Part shown: one piece after another, positions 53,926 to 61,808 of the stretch | Numbering within the stretch: position 1 is the stretch's first letter | Layout of the letters: every line of letters starts with the position of its first letter | Assembly (NCBI RefSeq): GCF_019049655.1 | Contig: NZ_JAFMOX010000066.1 | Location: 1-64,000, forward strand | Reading direction: 5' to 3' | DNA: 64,000 bases | Source of the DNA: Rahnella rivi | Lineage (GTDB): Bacteria; Pseudomonadota; Gammaproteobacteria; Enterobacterales; Enterobacteriaceae | Program-made: the position numbers and the translations under genes | Notes under the pieces: generated by a model | Seen by the model: only the letters and a program-made list of their open reading frames with translations | Databases searched by the model: none | Told to the model about the DNA's origin: nothing

Positions 53926-54026
53926 ATACGCACTTCGCTCCCGATCACCTCGAAGACGCTATTTATCTGAACCCGCTGGCTCAAATGGTTGGCGAAAAAG
54001 TGGCGGCAGAAAGTCCGGATCCGTAA
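53926..54026 (+). pseudogene. C-terminal scrap of a tyrosine integrase
   Basis: YTHFAPDHLEDAIYLNPLAQ ends at a TAA. The phrase, beginning at what should be the catalytic tyrosine, is typical of the last 30 residues of phage tyrosine recombinases (RYAHFAPEHL). The rest of int is missing. Its plus orientation differs from int of P2, so it may stem from another prophage. Confidence 0.65.
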
Positions 54027-54152
54027 AACCAGGAGGAATAAAAATTGAAGTAAGCGATTGTTTTAAATGCAATTTACTGATTTAAAAAACAGGCAAAAAA
54101 AAGACCGAATACTTATTCAACCTATTAAAATCAATGAGTTGCATAATTTATA

Positions 54153-54187
54153 GGCGACATAATGGCGACATATCCATTTATGTCGCC
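54153..54187 (+). repeat. GGCGACAT repeats downstream of the integrase scrap
   Basis: GGCGACAT occurs twice head to tail (54153, 54164) and once inverted (54180-54187), the last pair forming a hairpin with GGCGACATA / TATGTCGCC. This could be integrase arm-type sites of an old attP, or a terminator; neither is proven. Confidence 0.4.
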
Positions 54188-54228
54188 CATGTTGATATCA
54201 AGATTTATCAAATGAAACACAGTCTATT

Positions 54229-54873
54229 TTATTCATTTTCCAAATTATGACGCTCTATTAAGTTCTTAGCCTGTGTTAACCTACGCCCAGAGAGTAAATT
54301 TAGCCCTGCGATCCATCCACCAACTAAAATACAACATATCACTAACCAACCTTTAGCTATGCTTGGAACGGTCTCCATTTCAATTATCATAGATGGGAAA
54401 AATCTATCATATGTAATTGGAAGGGTAAAAATAAAACATCCCAATCCGTAGAGTAATACCCTACAAGTTCTAGCGAAGTTTAAATAAACCTTTCTATTAT
54501 AACGCTTTAATTTCCACTCAAATGAAAGTGGGTTTATTTTAATATTTAGTAGATAGCGACAACTAGAAAATACATCAATATCTTTCACTGGGTCCTTGCT
54601 ATTTACCAATGCTTTCCTTTGTTCGAGAGACAAAAAGTCATCTTTTGTTATAGCCGCATATCCATATTCTAAAGCAAGATTCTTCAAACTTTCATCATTT
54701 GAAATCTTATACATCTCATAACTATGTTTACTAAGCTTCTCTCGTTGATCAAAAATAGCTTGCCTAGGCTTAACCCATCCCTTGAATAAAGCAATAATTG
54801 TAATTATCAATGCTATAATCGGAACCATTTGTTTGTTTAAAAAATCAATGAACTCAGTCACAAGGTGCCCCAC
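54229..54873 (-). CDS. Predicted membrane protein beside the BRCT gene
   Basis: A 214-residue protein with hydrophobic segments at about 15-31 (MVPIIALIITIIALFKG), 135-155 and 172-193, and a charged cytoplasmic part between the first two. Family not recognised. It lies 13 nt after the BRCT-domain gene on the same strand and is similarly AT-rich, so the two are probably one operon. No signal peptide cleavage is expected. It could be the membrane effector of a two-gene accessory system, which is inference. Confidence 0.6.
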   Translation of the reverse strand: MGHLVTEFIDFLNKQMVPIIALIITIIALFKGWVKPRQAIFDQREKLSKHSYEMYKISNDESLKNLALEYGYAAITKDDFLSLEQRKALVNSKDPVKDIDVFSSCRYLLNIKINPLSFEWKLKRYNRKVYLNFARTCRVLLYGLGCFIFTLPITYDRFFPSMIIEMETVPSIAKGWLVICCILVGGWIAGLNLLSGRRLTQAKNLIERHNLENE

Positions 54874-54886
54874 ATATTATATTATT

Positions 54887-55360
54887 CTAAAAGTCTGGCA
54901 TTTCACCAGTTTCGACTAGCAGTTGGAACTGGTTTTCATCAAGTATCACCACCCCCTTCATCCGGGCAACATCAACTTTCTTAGGACCAGCATTGTAGCC
55001 ACAGCAGAGGACTTGCAGGTTTTGAGTCACGGAAGCGCGGACGGACATTTTATTATCTGTCGCTAATGAAATGAGCCTTTCTTTGTCGTCTTTTTTAAAT
55101 CCGGTGAAACAAATTTCGAAAAGATTTACTTTGGGAGTCTTAGAAAAACTGGGGTGTTCAAGACCTTTATATTCGCTTAAATCTACTAGTGCTAAATCAT
55201 ATGAAGAACATTCTTTTATAACCCGATCTTTTCTGAAGGTCTTCAGTTGATTTGATTTATTACAGACCCCTTGAAAATGTTCTTCGCTTTCACTTACATT
55301 ATAAAGCGTATAAGCATTAACCTGTTTTTTAGCATTAATATATACAAAATACTTATCCAT
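54887..55360 (-). CDS. BRCT-domain protein with a WYL-like N terminus
   Basis: A 157-residue soluble protein. The N-terminal 45 residues (YVYINAKKQVNAYTL-like start, LKTFRKDRVIK) resemble the strand pattern of WYL domains. Residues about 75-150 fit a BRCT fold (LFEICFTGFKKDDKERLISL, ATDNKMSVRASVTQNLQVL, and a late VVILDENQFQLLVETG), the module that binds DNA ends or phosphopeptides in ligases and repair proteins. Similar BRCT proteins sit near int in P2-like prophages. It lies 11 nt after the CI stop, so it may be transcribed from the lysogenic promoter. Confidence 0.6.
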   Translation of the reverse strand: MDKYFVYINAKKQVNAYTLYNVSESEEHFQGVCNKSNQLKTFRKDRVIKECSSYDLALVDLSEYKGLEHPSFSKTPKVNLFEICFTGFKKDDKERLISLATDNKMSVRASVTQNLQVLCCGYNAGPKKVDVARMKGVVILDENQFQLLVETGEMPDF

Positions 55361-55371
55361 AAAAAGATCTC

Positions 55372-56238
55372 CTATACAGCATTTTTAAAAATTACAACGA
55401 CTAATCCCTTCGGTATTACTTCATTGACTGAACATTCAAAGTCACCATCATGACCACTAATACGCAGTTTGTTGCCAGGTCGACGGGAAACAGTATAGAC
55501 GTCCAATGTTCCATCAATATCTAAAAGCCATGAGCCATTCGATAACTCGCTAACATCCATTTCAATCAACCAAGATAATTTTCCGCTACTTACATAATTT
55601 AATTTTTTAAGATTCACACCATCAGGGACAAATGACTGGTCAATATAGCAAAAACCATCATCATCTAGTTTTCCGGCCAGAAGTATTTTCTTACTGATCA
55701 TCGGTATTCCTGAGGCGGCGGTGTCCTCTTGAGTGGCTACGCCTATTTCGCCGGTAGCCAACCATTCAAGGGAAACACCTGTATCTAATGCGCAGGTAAT
55801 CACTACGTCGCCTGGAAAATATTCTCTTCTGACCCAGGTGCTGATCGTTCCTGAAGAGATATTCAAATGCTCGCCAAGTTCTTTTTGCGTTTTGAAACCA
55901 TAAGCTTCAATGATTCTGCTTAAAACCGCCCTTCCCCCTGAGGAAAGCATTTTCTTCAGAAGTAAATGCCCAGAAGTTGAAGTGTCTTTTTTTGTGATTT
56001 TTAAGCTTTCATTTTTTGCAAATGCAAATTCACCGGTAACTAACCATTTCAATTCAGCCCCTGTGTCCAATGCACATTTGATGATTGCATTACCAGGAAC
56101 ACTCTTACGTTGAACCCAGGCACTTACATTATTTGAAGGAACATCCAGACAGCTGGCTAAAGCTCGTTGAGAAGTAACCCCATAAGATGAGGAAAGACGT
56201 TCAACGATTTGCGCAGCACTGTCTTTAGTTTCAGGCAT
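55372..56238 (-). CDS. 186-like CI repressor with two HTH domains
   Basis: Lysogeny repressor of the 186/CI family, 288 residues from MPETKDSAAQ, with GGTGG before the ATG; the frame is open 24 codons further. It has two tandem CI-type HTH domains, at about 10-75 (TSQRALASCLDVPSNNVSAW) and 100-165 (TQKELGEHLNISSGTISTWV), each followed by a C/D-TG-LxWL-TGE tail, then a C-terminal S24-like oligomerisation domain without a visible protease dyad. It is read away from the early genes and should bind the repeats just upstream. Confidence 0.85.
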   Translation of the reverse strand: MPETKDSAAQIVERLSSSYGVTSQRALASCLDVPSNNVSAWVQRKSVPGNAIIKCALDTGAELKWLVTGEFAFAKNESLKITKKDTSTSGHLLLKKMLSSGGRAVLSRIIEAYGFKTQKELGEHLNISSGTISTWVRREYFPGDVVITCALDTGVSLEWLATGEIGVATQEDTAASGIPMISKKILLAGKLDDDGFCYIDQSFVPDGVNLKKLNYVSSGKLSWLIEMDVSELSNGSWLLDIDGTLDVYTVSRRPGNKLRISGHDGDFECSVNEVIPKGLVVVIFKNAV

Positions 56239-56248
56239 AGATCCACCA

Positions 56249-56290
56249 AAATGAGCACGAAAGTGATTTAAATGAGCACATTTGTGATCT
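56249..56290. promoter_or_regulatory. Tandem operator repeats between cI and cox
   Basis: Two adjacent 21-nt repeats start AAATGAGCAC and continue as GAAAGTGATTT in the first and ATTTGTGATCT in the second. Each is weakly palindromic (CAC...GTG). They begin 11 nt before the repressor start. They are likely CI operators covering the divergent lysogenic and early promoters. Confidence 0.65.
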
Positions 56291-56354
56291 AAAGTGAAAA
56301 CACACCACATGTTACACAGTAGAACTCAAACTGCTTAAAAGGAGATTTTGCTTT

Positions 56355-56771
56355 ATGTCTGATCAGAATGCAATTCAAGCGACCGTTGATAAGACAGCCG
56401 TTTCTAAGGAACTGTTAAACTCTGTTGTTTCCCAACTCCTGCCGGCTTTGGAGTCTGCCCTGTCTGCAACTATTGTGAACTCAATAAGTTTGCAACTGAC
56501 CACCCTCGCTAACTCCCCGACAATCTCTAAAAAAGATTTTGCTGCAATTAACGGTATCAGCTCCGCAGTCCTCGAAAAGTGGATCGCGAACGGCGTTGTA
56601 CTTCTTGCCCCAACTCCCTCAACTACAATTACCCAGCAACGCAAAAACCGAAAAACAGGTCAAATGCAAACTGTCGTTATGGAACGTCATGGCAATGCCC
56701 TGATCAATCTTGAGGCCTGGCGTGAGAAAAACCGTCAGCAAGCCATCAAGTGCCGCTACATAAATCGTTGA
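56355..56771 (+). CDS. Cox/Apl-like regulator
   Basis: First gene of the early operon, 138 residues, after AAAAGGAG. The central SKKDFAAINGISSAVLEKWI is an excisionase-like winged HTH, and GNALINLEAWREKNRQQAIK resembles the C terminus of P2 Cox. Such proteins repress the lysogenic promoter and direct excision. The N-terminal 50 residues are extra compared with P2 Cox (91 residues). Without integrase in this unit only the transcriptional role could remain. Confidence 0.7.
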   Translation: MSDQNAIQATVDKTAVSKELLNSVVSQLLPALESALSATIVNSISLQLTTLANSPTISKKDFAAINGISSAVLEKWIANGVVLLAPTPSTTITQQRKNRKTGQMQTVVMERHGNALINLEAWREKNRQQAIKCRYINR

Positions 56772-56802
56772 GTCAGACTATTCAAACTAACAGGGACTAA
56801 CA

Positions 56803-57309
56803 ATGTTTGATTATCGCGTTTCCAAACACGCTCACTTTGACGATGCATGTAAGGCATTTGTGAATCGTCATAACCTTACCGAGCTTGCCGCGCTAATGGG
56901 GACTAAACCCCAAATACTGCGCAATAAGTTCAACCCCGAACAACCTCATAAACTTACCTGTGAGGAAGTTCTTTTAATCACTGATTTGACTGAGGATGCT
57001 GCCCTTCTCGATGGCATGCTGGCACAGATAAACTGCTTGCCGTCAGTTCCGGTCAATGAAATTGCTACTTCTAATCTTTCAACTTACGCACTCCAGGCAA
57101 CTGCCGCCGTAGGTTCTATTGCAGCTGATGCAGTGAAAGGTGGTGCGGTCAGCTCTCAGCGTCGAATGTCCTTACTCGAAGGTGTAAATGCCGGTATTCG
57201 CCATCTGTCACTGATCGGCTTAGTTGTTCAAGGCCGAGTACAGGCATCTCCAGCCCTGGCTTCTGCAGTTGGTGCCATTGCAAGCGTTACGACAAATGGG
57301 TTGGTGTGA
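56803..57309 (+). CDS. Phage regulatory protein CII (186 type)
   Basis: A 168-residue homologue of 186 CII, which activates lysogeny establishment. MFDYRVSKHAHFDDACKAFV and LRNKFNPEQPHKLTCEEVLL (HTH region) are close to 186 CII, and the helical C terminus ends ASVTTNGLV. Second gene of the early operon, 31 nt after the Cox-like gene. Confidence 0.88.
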   Translation: MFDYRVSKHAHFDDACKAFVNRHNLTELAALMGTKPQILRNKFNPEQPHKLTCEEVLLITDLTEDAALLDGMLAQINCLPSVPVNEIATSNLSTYALQATAAVGSIAADAVKGGAVSSQRRMSLLEGVNAGIRHLSLIGLVVQGRVQASPALASAVGAIASVTTNGLV

Positions 57310-57311
57310 CT

Positions 57312-57482
57312 ATGGCCGTTTCTATTGCTCCTTTTTTAAAACAGCAGAGTCCATCTCGCCACTTTAGCCACGGTTGCATCGAGTTACCAGGTGGAAAGCG
57401 TTGGAACCCTTCAATGTCACAAACCACTGCCCCGCAGGCCGTGAGAAATTCAAAACCGCTTATAAAGCGTCTGTTTAGTTGA
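57312..57482 (+). CDS. Fil-like small phage protein
   Basis: A 56-residue protein, MAVSIAPFLKQQSPSRHFSH then GCIELPGGKRWNPSMSQ, starting 2 nt after cII. The pattern S-x-PLLK-x-QSP...GKRW is that of the 186 Fil / DUF2724 group; Fil causes filamentation when expressed in E. coli. It is too short for common gene-length cutoffs. Confidence 0.65.
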   Translation: MAVSIAPFLKQQSPSRHFSHGCIELPGGKRWNPSMSQTTAPQAVRNSKPLIKRLFS

Positions 57483-57489
57483 GGTGATT

Positions 57490-57792
57490 ATGTCTTTAGT
57501 GAATGAAGAACATATTCAAATAGGTAAAAAACATCTTTCCCGAATTAAAGAAATGTTTGATTTCAGAAAGAATGTAGCGCAGGAAACATTTGATACTCAG
57601 CCGCTGCATATGCGTAGAACAATCTGTTTTCATGCTGGCTTATCTCGTCGCCATCTTGAGATGAAGTTTGCTGAATTAACGCCGACGGAAAGGCATCAAG
57701 TAGTTGCGGCGCTAAATTCTTTGCTTGGTTTAACTGAATCACTGCCGAAATTTATCAGTGAAGATGACTGCAAGATAAACATTAAACATTAA
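57490..57792 (+). CDS. Early phage protein, DUF5347-like
   Basis: A 100-residue protein starting MSLVNEEHIQIGKKH, with GAGGTG just upstream. The middle part MRRTICFHAGLSRRHLEMKF is the most family-like and recalls DUF5347 early proteins of P2-like phages; the assignment is from memory. Function unknown. Confidence 0.55.
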   Translation: MSLVNEEHIQIGKKHLSRIKEMFDFRKNVAQETFDTQPLHMRRTICFHAGLSRRHLEMKFAELTPTERHQVVAALNSLLGLTESLPKFISEDDCKINIKH

Positions 57793-57857
57793 CCCAAATC
57801 CAAATTAAGTGGCGTCAACCCGCCGGGCATTCTTTTGCCCAAAACAGGAGTTCTTAT

Positions 57858-58136
57858 ATGAAAAATATGTTTGATAACACCCGTCAGAATATTGTTGGCT
57901 TGCCGGTTATGGGCATTGATTTAGCTTCACCAGAACGCGATTACACCTCTGTTCCTGATTTATCGTTGATGCTGGACACTGCTCGTAATGAAGAACGCGC
58001 CAATCGAGCGGTGGTATTTGCCGGCCGCCTGGAAGCAATTGCCAGTTTCATCCTCAAACGTGAAATGACAGGGATTGAAGCTGCTGAAGCACTCCGCATT
58101 GAAGCTAACCGAATCCAAAGTGAAGCGGAGGCGTAA
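57858..58136 (+). CDS. DUF2732 family phage protein
   Basis: A 92-residue early protein of P2-like phages. The core LMLDTARNEERANRAVVFAG and the helix GIEAAEALRIEANRIQSEAE follow the DUF2732 pattern. AAAACAGGAG lies before the ATG. Function unknown. Confidence 0.75.
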   Translation: MKNMFDNTRQNIVGLPVMGIDLASPERDYTSVPDLSLMLDTARNEERANRAVVFAGRLEAIASFILKREMTGIEAAEALRIEANRIQSEAEA

Positions 58137-58138
58137 CT

Positions 58139-58360
58139 ATGGCTGATGTAATTGACACCGCTCAGGAGCGCGCTGATCTCGTCCTTTCCGCCCAAATCCA
58201 AGCCGCCCGCGCAACTGTTGCGGGCATTTCAGCAATGTTCTGCATCGACTGTGACCGCCCGATACCGGAGGAACGCCGTGCAGCTCTGCCAGGGGTTGAG
58301 CTTTGTGTCTATTGCAAAGAACTCGCTGAAATAAACGCCAAGCACTACCGAGGTAATTGA
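58139..58360 (+). CDS. TraR/DksA-type zinc finger protein
   Basis: A 73-residue protein similar to P2 Orf82. The C4 zinc finger reads CIDCDRPIPEERRAALPGVE and ends CVYCKEL. TraR-like proteins bind the RNA polymerase secondary channel and mimic DksA with ppGpp, so a role in redirecting host transcription is plausible. It starts 2 nt after the previous stop. Confidence 0.85.
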   Translation: MADVIDTAQERADLVLSAQIQAARATVAGISAMFCIDCDRPIPEERRAALPGVELCVYCKELAEINAKHYRGN

Positions 58361-58443
58361 TGATGACTTTCTCGGTTGTTCTTACCGTACTGGCGTTTAT
58401 CAATGCTCATTTTTTATTCGCCGACATAAAAGCTAATCAGTAA
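58360..58443 (+). CDS. 27-residue hydrophobic peptide
   Basis: MMTFSVVLTVLAFINAHFLF then ADIKANQ: a single predicted membrane helix. Its ATG overlaps the TGA of the zinc-finger gene and its TAA touches the ATG of the next gene, an arrangement expected for coupled translation. It is below usual gene-length cutoffs. Confidence 0.5.
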   Translation: MMTFSVVLTVLAFINAHFLFADIKANQ

Positions 58444-59231
58444 TGAGTCGGCATTTTCATGGTACTCCGGTCTGGGGTGGTGCAGGTAAGGTATTGAAAG
58501 TGGCTATCCGTGATAGTGGTGCTTTCGTATCTTACGCACGTCCAGACCAGATAAAACAATGCTTCACCTATGCAAATTCTGTCGGCTTAGATTGTGGAGC
58601 TTTTAGTGCCTGGAAACGCGGCTTAGTTATTGACTGGACAAAGTACTATCAGTTTCTTTCTGCCTGGTATGGACATGACAAACTTAAGTTCTTTTGCATA
58701 CCGGATGTTATCGAGGGCGGCGAAGAAGATAACGACCTTCTAATTAAACAACTTCCTACTGTATTTCGTGATAAAGCCGCACCAGTCTGGCATTTGCATG
58801 AATCGATTGATCGTTTAAAACGGCTTGCTTCCACCTGGGAGCGAGTCTGCCTGGGTTCATCCGGTCAATATGCGGCTATTCGGACGAAACATTGGCACGT
58901 AAGGATGCATGAAGCATTCGTTGCTATTCGGGACGAAAATCCAGGCATTCACGTCCACGGTCTGCGCATGTTGGATGGTCGTGTCTTTGGCAACTATCCG
59001 CTTACTACCGCTGACAGTACAAATCTGGCCTGCAATGTGCCAAAAACCGAAGTGAAATATCCTGAACTGACATCCCAGCTCCGCGCTATCGGCTGTAATG
59101 AGGAAGAAGTACTCGCGGGTCGCTGCGCAATCTTACGGAAAACCATCGAGATGGTGCACCCGCCGACATTCGCGGAATACTTCGAACGTTATGAAGCAAA
59201 GCGTTCGCCCCAGATGTGTTTGGAGTTTTAA
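58443..59231 (+). CDS. Phage protein resembling a tRNA-guanine transglycosylase barrel
   Basis: A 262-residue protein I cannot name firmly. DSGAFVSYA and LDCGAFSAWKRG recall the DSGGF active-site region of queuine/7-deazaguanine transglycosylases, and FCIPDVIEGG, HVHGLRML and LTTADSTN fit barrel strand ends with acidic residues. DpdA-like members modify phage or host DNA or tRNA. No preQ0 biosynthesis genes are in the window. It sits directly before gene A (stop and start adjacent). Confidence 0.5.
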   Translation: MSRHFHGTPVWGGAGKVLKVAIRDSGAFVSYARPDQIKQCFTYANSVGLDCGAFSAWKRGLVIDWTKYYQFLSAWYGHDKLKFFCIPDVIEGGEEDNDLLIKQLPTVFRDKAAPVWHLHESIDRLKRLASTWERVCLGSSGQYAAIRTKHWHVRMHEAFVAIRDENPGIHVHGLRMLDGRVFGNYPLTTADSTNLACNVPKTEVKYPELTSQLRAIGCNEEEVLAGRCAILRKTIEMVHPPTFAEYFERYEAKRSPQMCLEF

Positions 59232-61499
59232 ATGAAAACTCCTGCTCATACGAACCGTTTTTCTCCTGAAATTATCGTGCCTAACGTGTGGGCATATCCC
59301 TGGAACAAACCACGCCAGGCCGTTTCTGGCCTTGAAAGAACGCTTACCCGTGATGAATACGATCAGGGGCAAGCTGTTTTAATCAGAGTAAAAAACCTCT
59401 CTACCGATCTTCGGGAAATTTTCACAGGTCGCCATGCGTATCTGCTGAAAACGCAGGGCATTCATGCCGCGAATAAATATCTGGTTTATACCCTTGGTCG
59501 CAGCATCCTTCCCCGTGTCGAAGCGGTCAATGCCGCTCACGCGATGAATGTTAAAACCTCCATGAAATTCATGTCTGAGGCAGACACTTATCACAGCCTG
59601 CCGAGCATGGGCGATAAACCCTTGCGCCGGTTCGCCCAAGACATCGCCGGACAACTGAAAGAAATCTATGAAGAACGTTGCGATCAGTTGCTTGCTAAGT
59701 ACAACGGGGATAATTCGATTCTTTTTGAGCGTGATACCCAGTGCGAGCTATACCGCGAAATCGCCGGTATGGCACAGGCTTTCAATATCACGCCGATGTA
59801 TTGGGCAAAATTTTGCAAAGGCAAACTGGATGCAGTTTCCGCTATCGCTGCCATATCACGCCTGGTTAATCCGGATTGGTGGTTACACCAACTGAAAGGC
59901 CAGCGCACCCGCTGGCGTGAATCTTTGCTGATCGCCATCGGCAAAGTGAACCGTGATGCTTCCCCGTATGCCAGTAAACAGGCTATCCGTGAAGTACATG
60001 CGCGCCGCCTGTCGAATCTCGACTACCTGAAAAGCTGCGATCTGGAAAACGTTGAAACCGGCGAGCGTTTCAGTCTGATCGACAAAGTGATGGCGAGTAT
60101 TTCTAACCCTGAAATACGCCGTATGGAGTTAATGAGCACTATCGCCGGCACCGAAAAATATGCTGCCGCAAATGGTGACGTCGGGATGTTTCTGACCATC
60201 ACCACGCCTTCCAAATATCACCCGACCCGCATGGTGGGCAAGGGCGATAAAAAGCGCGTTCAGCGAAATCACGCCTGGGACAAGGAAGCCTATACACCGA
60301 AAGATGCGCAGCGTTATCTGTGCGGGATCTGGAGCAAAATGCGTACTGCTTTCAAAGATAGCGGCCTGTCCGTTTACGGGATGCGCGTTGTAGAACCCCA
60401 CCACGACGCAACGCCGCACTGGCACATGATGTTATTCACCAAGCCCGCCATGCGTCAGCGGGTGATCGATATTATGCGCAAATACGCTATGAAAGAAGAC
60501 GTGGACGAACGCGGTGCAGCTAAAAACCGCTTTGACTGTAAGCACCTGAACCGTGGCGGCGCGGCGGGCTATATCGCCAAATACATCGCAAAGAACATCG
60601 ACGGTTACGCACTGGAAGGCGAGCGCGACCACGAAACCGGCGAGCTACTGACAGATTCCGCTGCCGCCGTTACCGCCTGGGCTGCTACCTGGCGGATCCC
60701 TCAATTTCATCCTATCGGCCTGCCTACCATGGGGTCATACCGTGAGTGCCGCCGTATCCGTTCCATCAGCCTGACCGACACCTTTGACGAAGAAGTCGAA
60801 GCCGTACGCGCAGCTGCTGATGCTGGTGATTTTATGGCGTACATGGAGGCTCAAGGCGGCGCGAATGTTCCACGTGAAGATCAAACCGTTCGTGTAGCTC
60901 GTCGGGTTGCTGCTGAACTGAACGCCTACGACGAAGAAGTGAAAAAGGTTGTGGGCATTTTTGCCCCTCACTTCGGCGACTCTCGTGTTTATGAAACCCG
61001 TACAACTCAATGGCGCATCGTTTCTTCCGCCGTTGACGTTGAAGTTTTGACCTCAAAAAGCGCCTCCGGCGCGCCTCGGAGTCCTGTCAATAACTGTGGG
61101 TTGGGAGGAAACAAAACGGCGGCAAATGAGTGCGATAACCCTGCTGGGAGCGTCACCACAGCGACCACTTCTGACAACTTGCGAGTTATTGACTGGACAG
61201 ACACTGCCGCCGTGAAGGCGATTGTGGCGCGAATACGCGAAGAAATACCGAGGATCAGCAAAGCTCAGCGTAGTTTTGACCCGACTAAAAGGCGTGTTGC
61301 AGCTCCTTCTGCCAGATTGACCCCGCAGGAACGTGACAGATTGCCTCAGATTCAACATGAGTTGCTCAAACACGACATCAGACCGGAGAAGTGGGAGCTT
61401 GAGGCCTTAGTCAGGGGGGCAAAAATCACTTTTGGAGACGTTGAGATCCAATACCCTCCGCTGCAGGATTGGGCAGAATTTTATGGGAATGATAACTGA
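59232..61499 (+). CDS. A: Replication initiation endonuclease gpA
   Basis: P2-like gpA, 755 residues (761 in P2), a relaxase-like HUH endonuclease that nicks the phage origin and starts rolling-circle replication together with host Rep and polymerase III. The HUH motif is His396-Trp-His398 (PHWHMMLF); the catalytic tyrosine pair is Tyr447 and Tyr451 (GYIAKYIAKN). The origin lies inside the 3' part of the gene. It appears intact, the only complete copy in the window. Confidence 0.93.
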   Translation: MKTPAHTNRFSPEIIVPNVWAYPWNKPRQAVSGLERTLTRDEYDQGQAVLIRVKNLSTDLREIFTGRHAYLLKTQGIHAANKYLVYTLGRSILPRVEAVNAAHAMNVKTSMKFMSEADTYHSLPSMGDKPLRRFAQDIAGQLKEIYEERCDQLLAKYNGDNSILFERDTQCELYREIAGMAQAFNITPMYWAKFCKGKLDAVSAIAAISRLVNPDWWLHQLKGQRTRWRESLLIAIGKVNRDASPYASKQAIREVHARRLSNLDYLKSCDLENVETGERFSLIDKVMASISNPEIRRMELMSTIAGTEKYAAANGDVGMFLTITTPSKYHPTRMVGKGDKKRVQRNHAWDKEAYTPKDAQRYLCGIWSKMRTAFKDSGLSVYGMRVVEPHHDATPHWHMMLFTKPAMRQRVIDIMRKYAMKEDVDERGAAKNRFDCKHLNRGGAAGYIAKYIAKNIDGYALEGERDHETGELLTDSAAAVTAWAATWRIPQFHPIGLPTMGSYRECRRIRSISLTDTFDEEVEAVRAAADAGDFMAYMEAQGGANVPREDQTVRVARRVAAELNAYDEEVKKVVGIFAPHFGDSRVYETRTTQWRIVSSAVDVEVLTSKSASGAPRSPVNNCGLGGNKTAANECDNPAGSVTTATTSDNLRVIDWTDTAAVKAIVARIREEIPRISKAQRSFDPTKRRVAAPSARLTPQERDRLPQIQHELLKHDIRPEKWELEALVRGAKITFGDVEIQYPPLQDWAEFYGNDN
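61060..61090 (+). other. Probable P2-like replication origin in gene A
   Basis: GCGCC-TCC-GGCGC forms a short hairpin followed by GCCTCGGAGTCCTGTCAA. From memory the P2 origin carries the same CTCGGAGTCCTGTCAA context at the gpA cleavage site. The repeat at 48361 begins exactly here. Confidence 0.7.
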
Positions 61500-61578
61500 T
61501 TAAGTATTCATCAGAACTATGGCTCGACCATTAACATGCAGTTTTTTATGGAATTTGTTAAAGAATGGACATATTATA

Positions 61579-61594
61579 CTGTACAAATAACCAG
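61579..61594 (+). promoter_or_regulatory. LexA box, second copy
   Basis: CTGTACAAATAACCAG, identical to the first copy and at the same distance from the following gene. Confidence 0.7.
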
Positions 61595-61610
61595 TGCATT
61601 GGAGTGAGTA

Positions 61611-61802
61611 ATGGAATCCTCTCATGAGCTAAAAATGGCTTTGACTAAAATCCGGCTAATGGCTGACATCGCACAGTCAGCCCAGTGCAGAAATGATGAG
61701 TATGCACTGGTTATGGAAATGATCTCTGATATGGCTGATCAGGTATTGGATGAAGAGGAAGCCACGTATCCGCCCTTCACGGTTTACGACGACGAAGAAT
61801 AG
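61611..61802 (+). CDS. Small SOS-controlled phage gene, second copy
   Basis: 63 residues, differing from the first copy at four positions (for instance L for F near residue 12 and EEEAT for EGKAS near residue 51). Same Shine-Dalgarno and LexA box. It lies between gene A and cos3, the place of the SOS operon in phage 186. Retention of both reading frames suggests selection or recent duplication. Confidence 0.65.
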   Translation: MESSHELKMALTKIRLMADIAQSAQCRNDEYALVMEMISDMADQVLDEEEATYPPFTVYDDEE

Positions 61803-61808
61803 CCTGGA

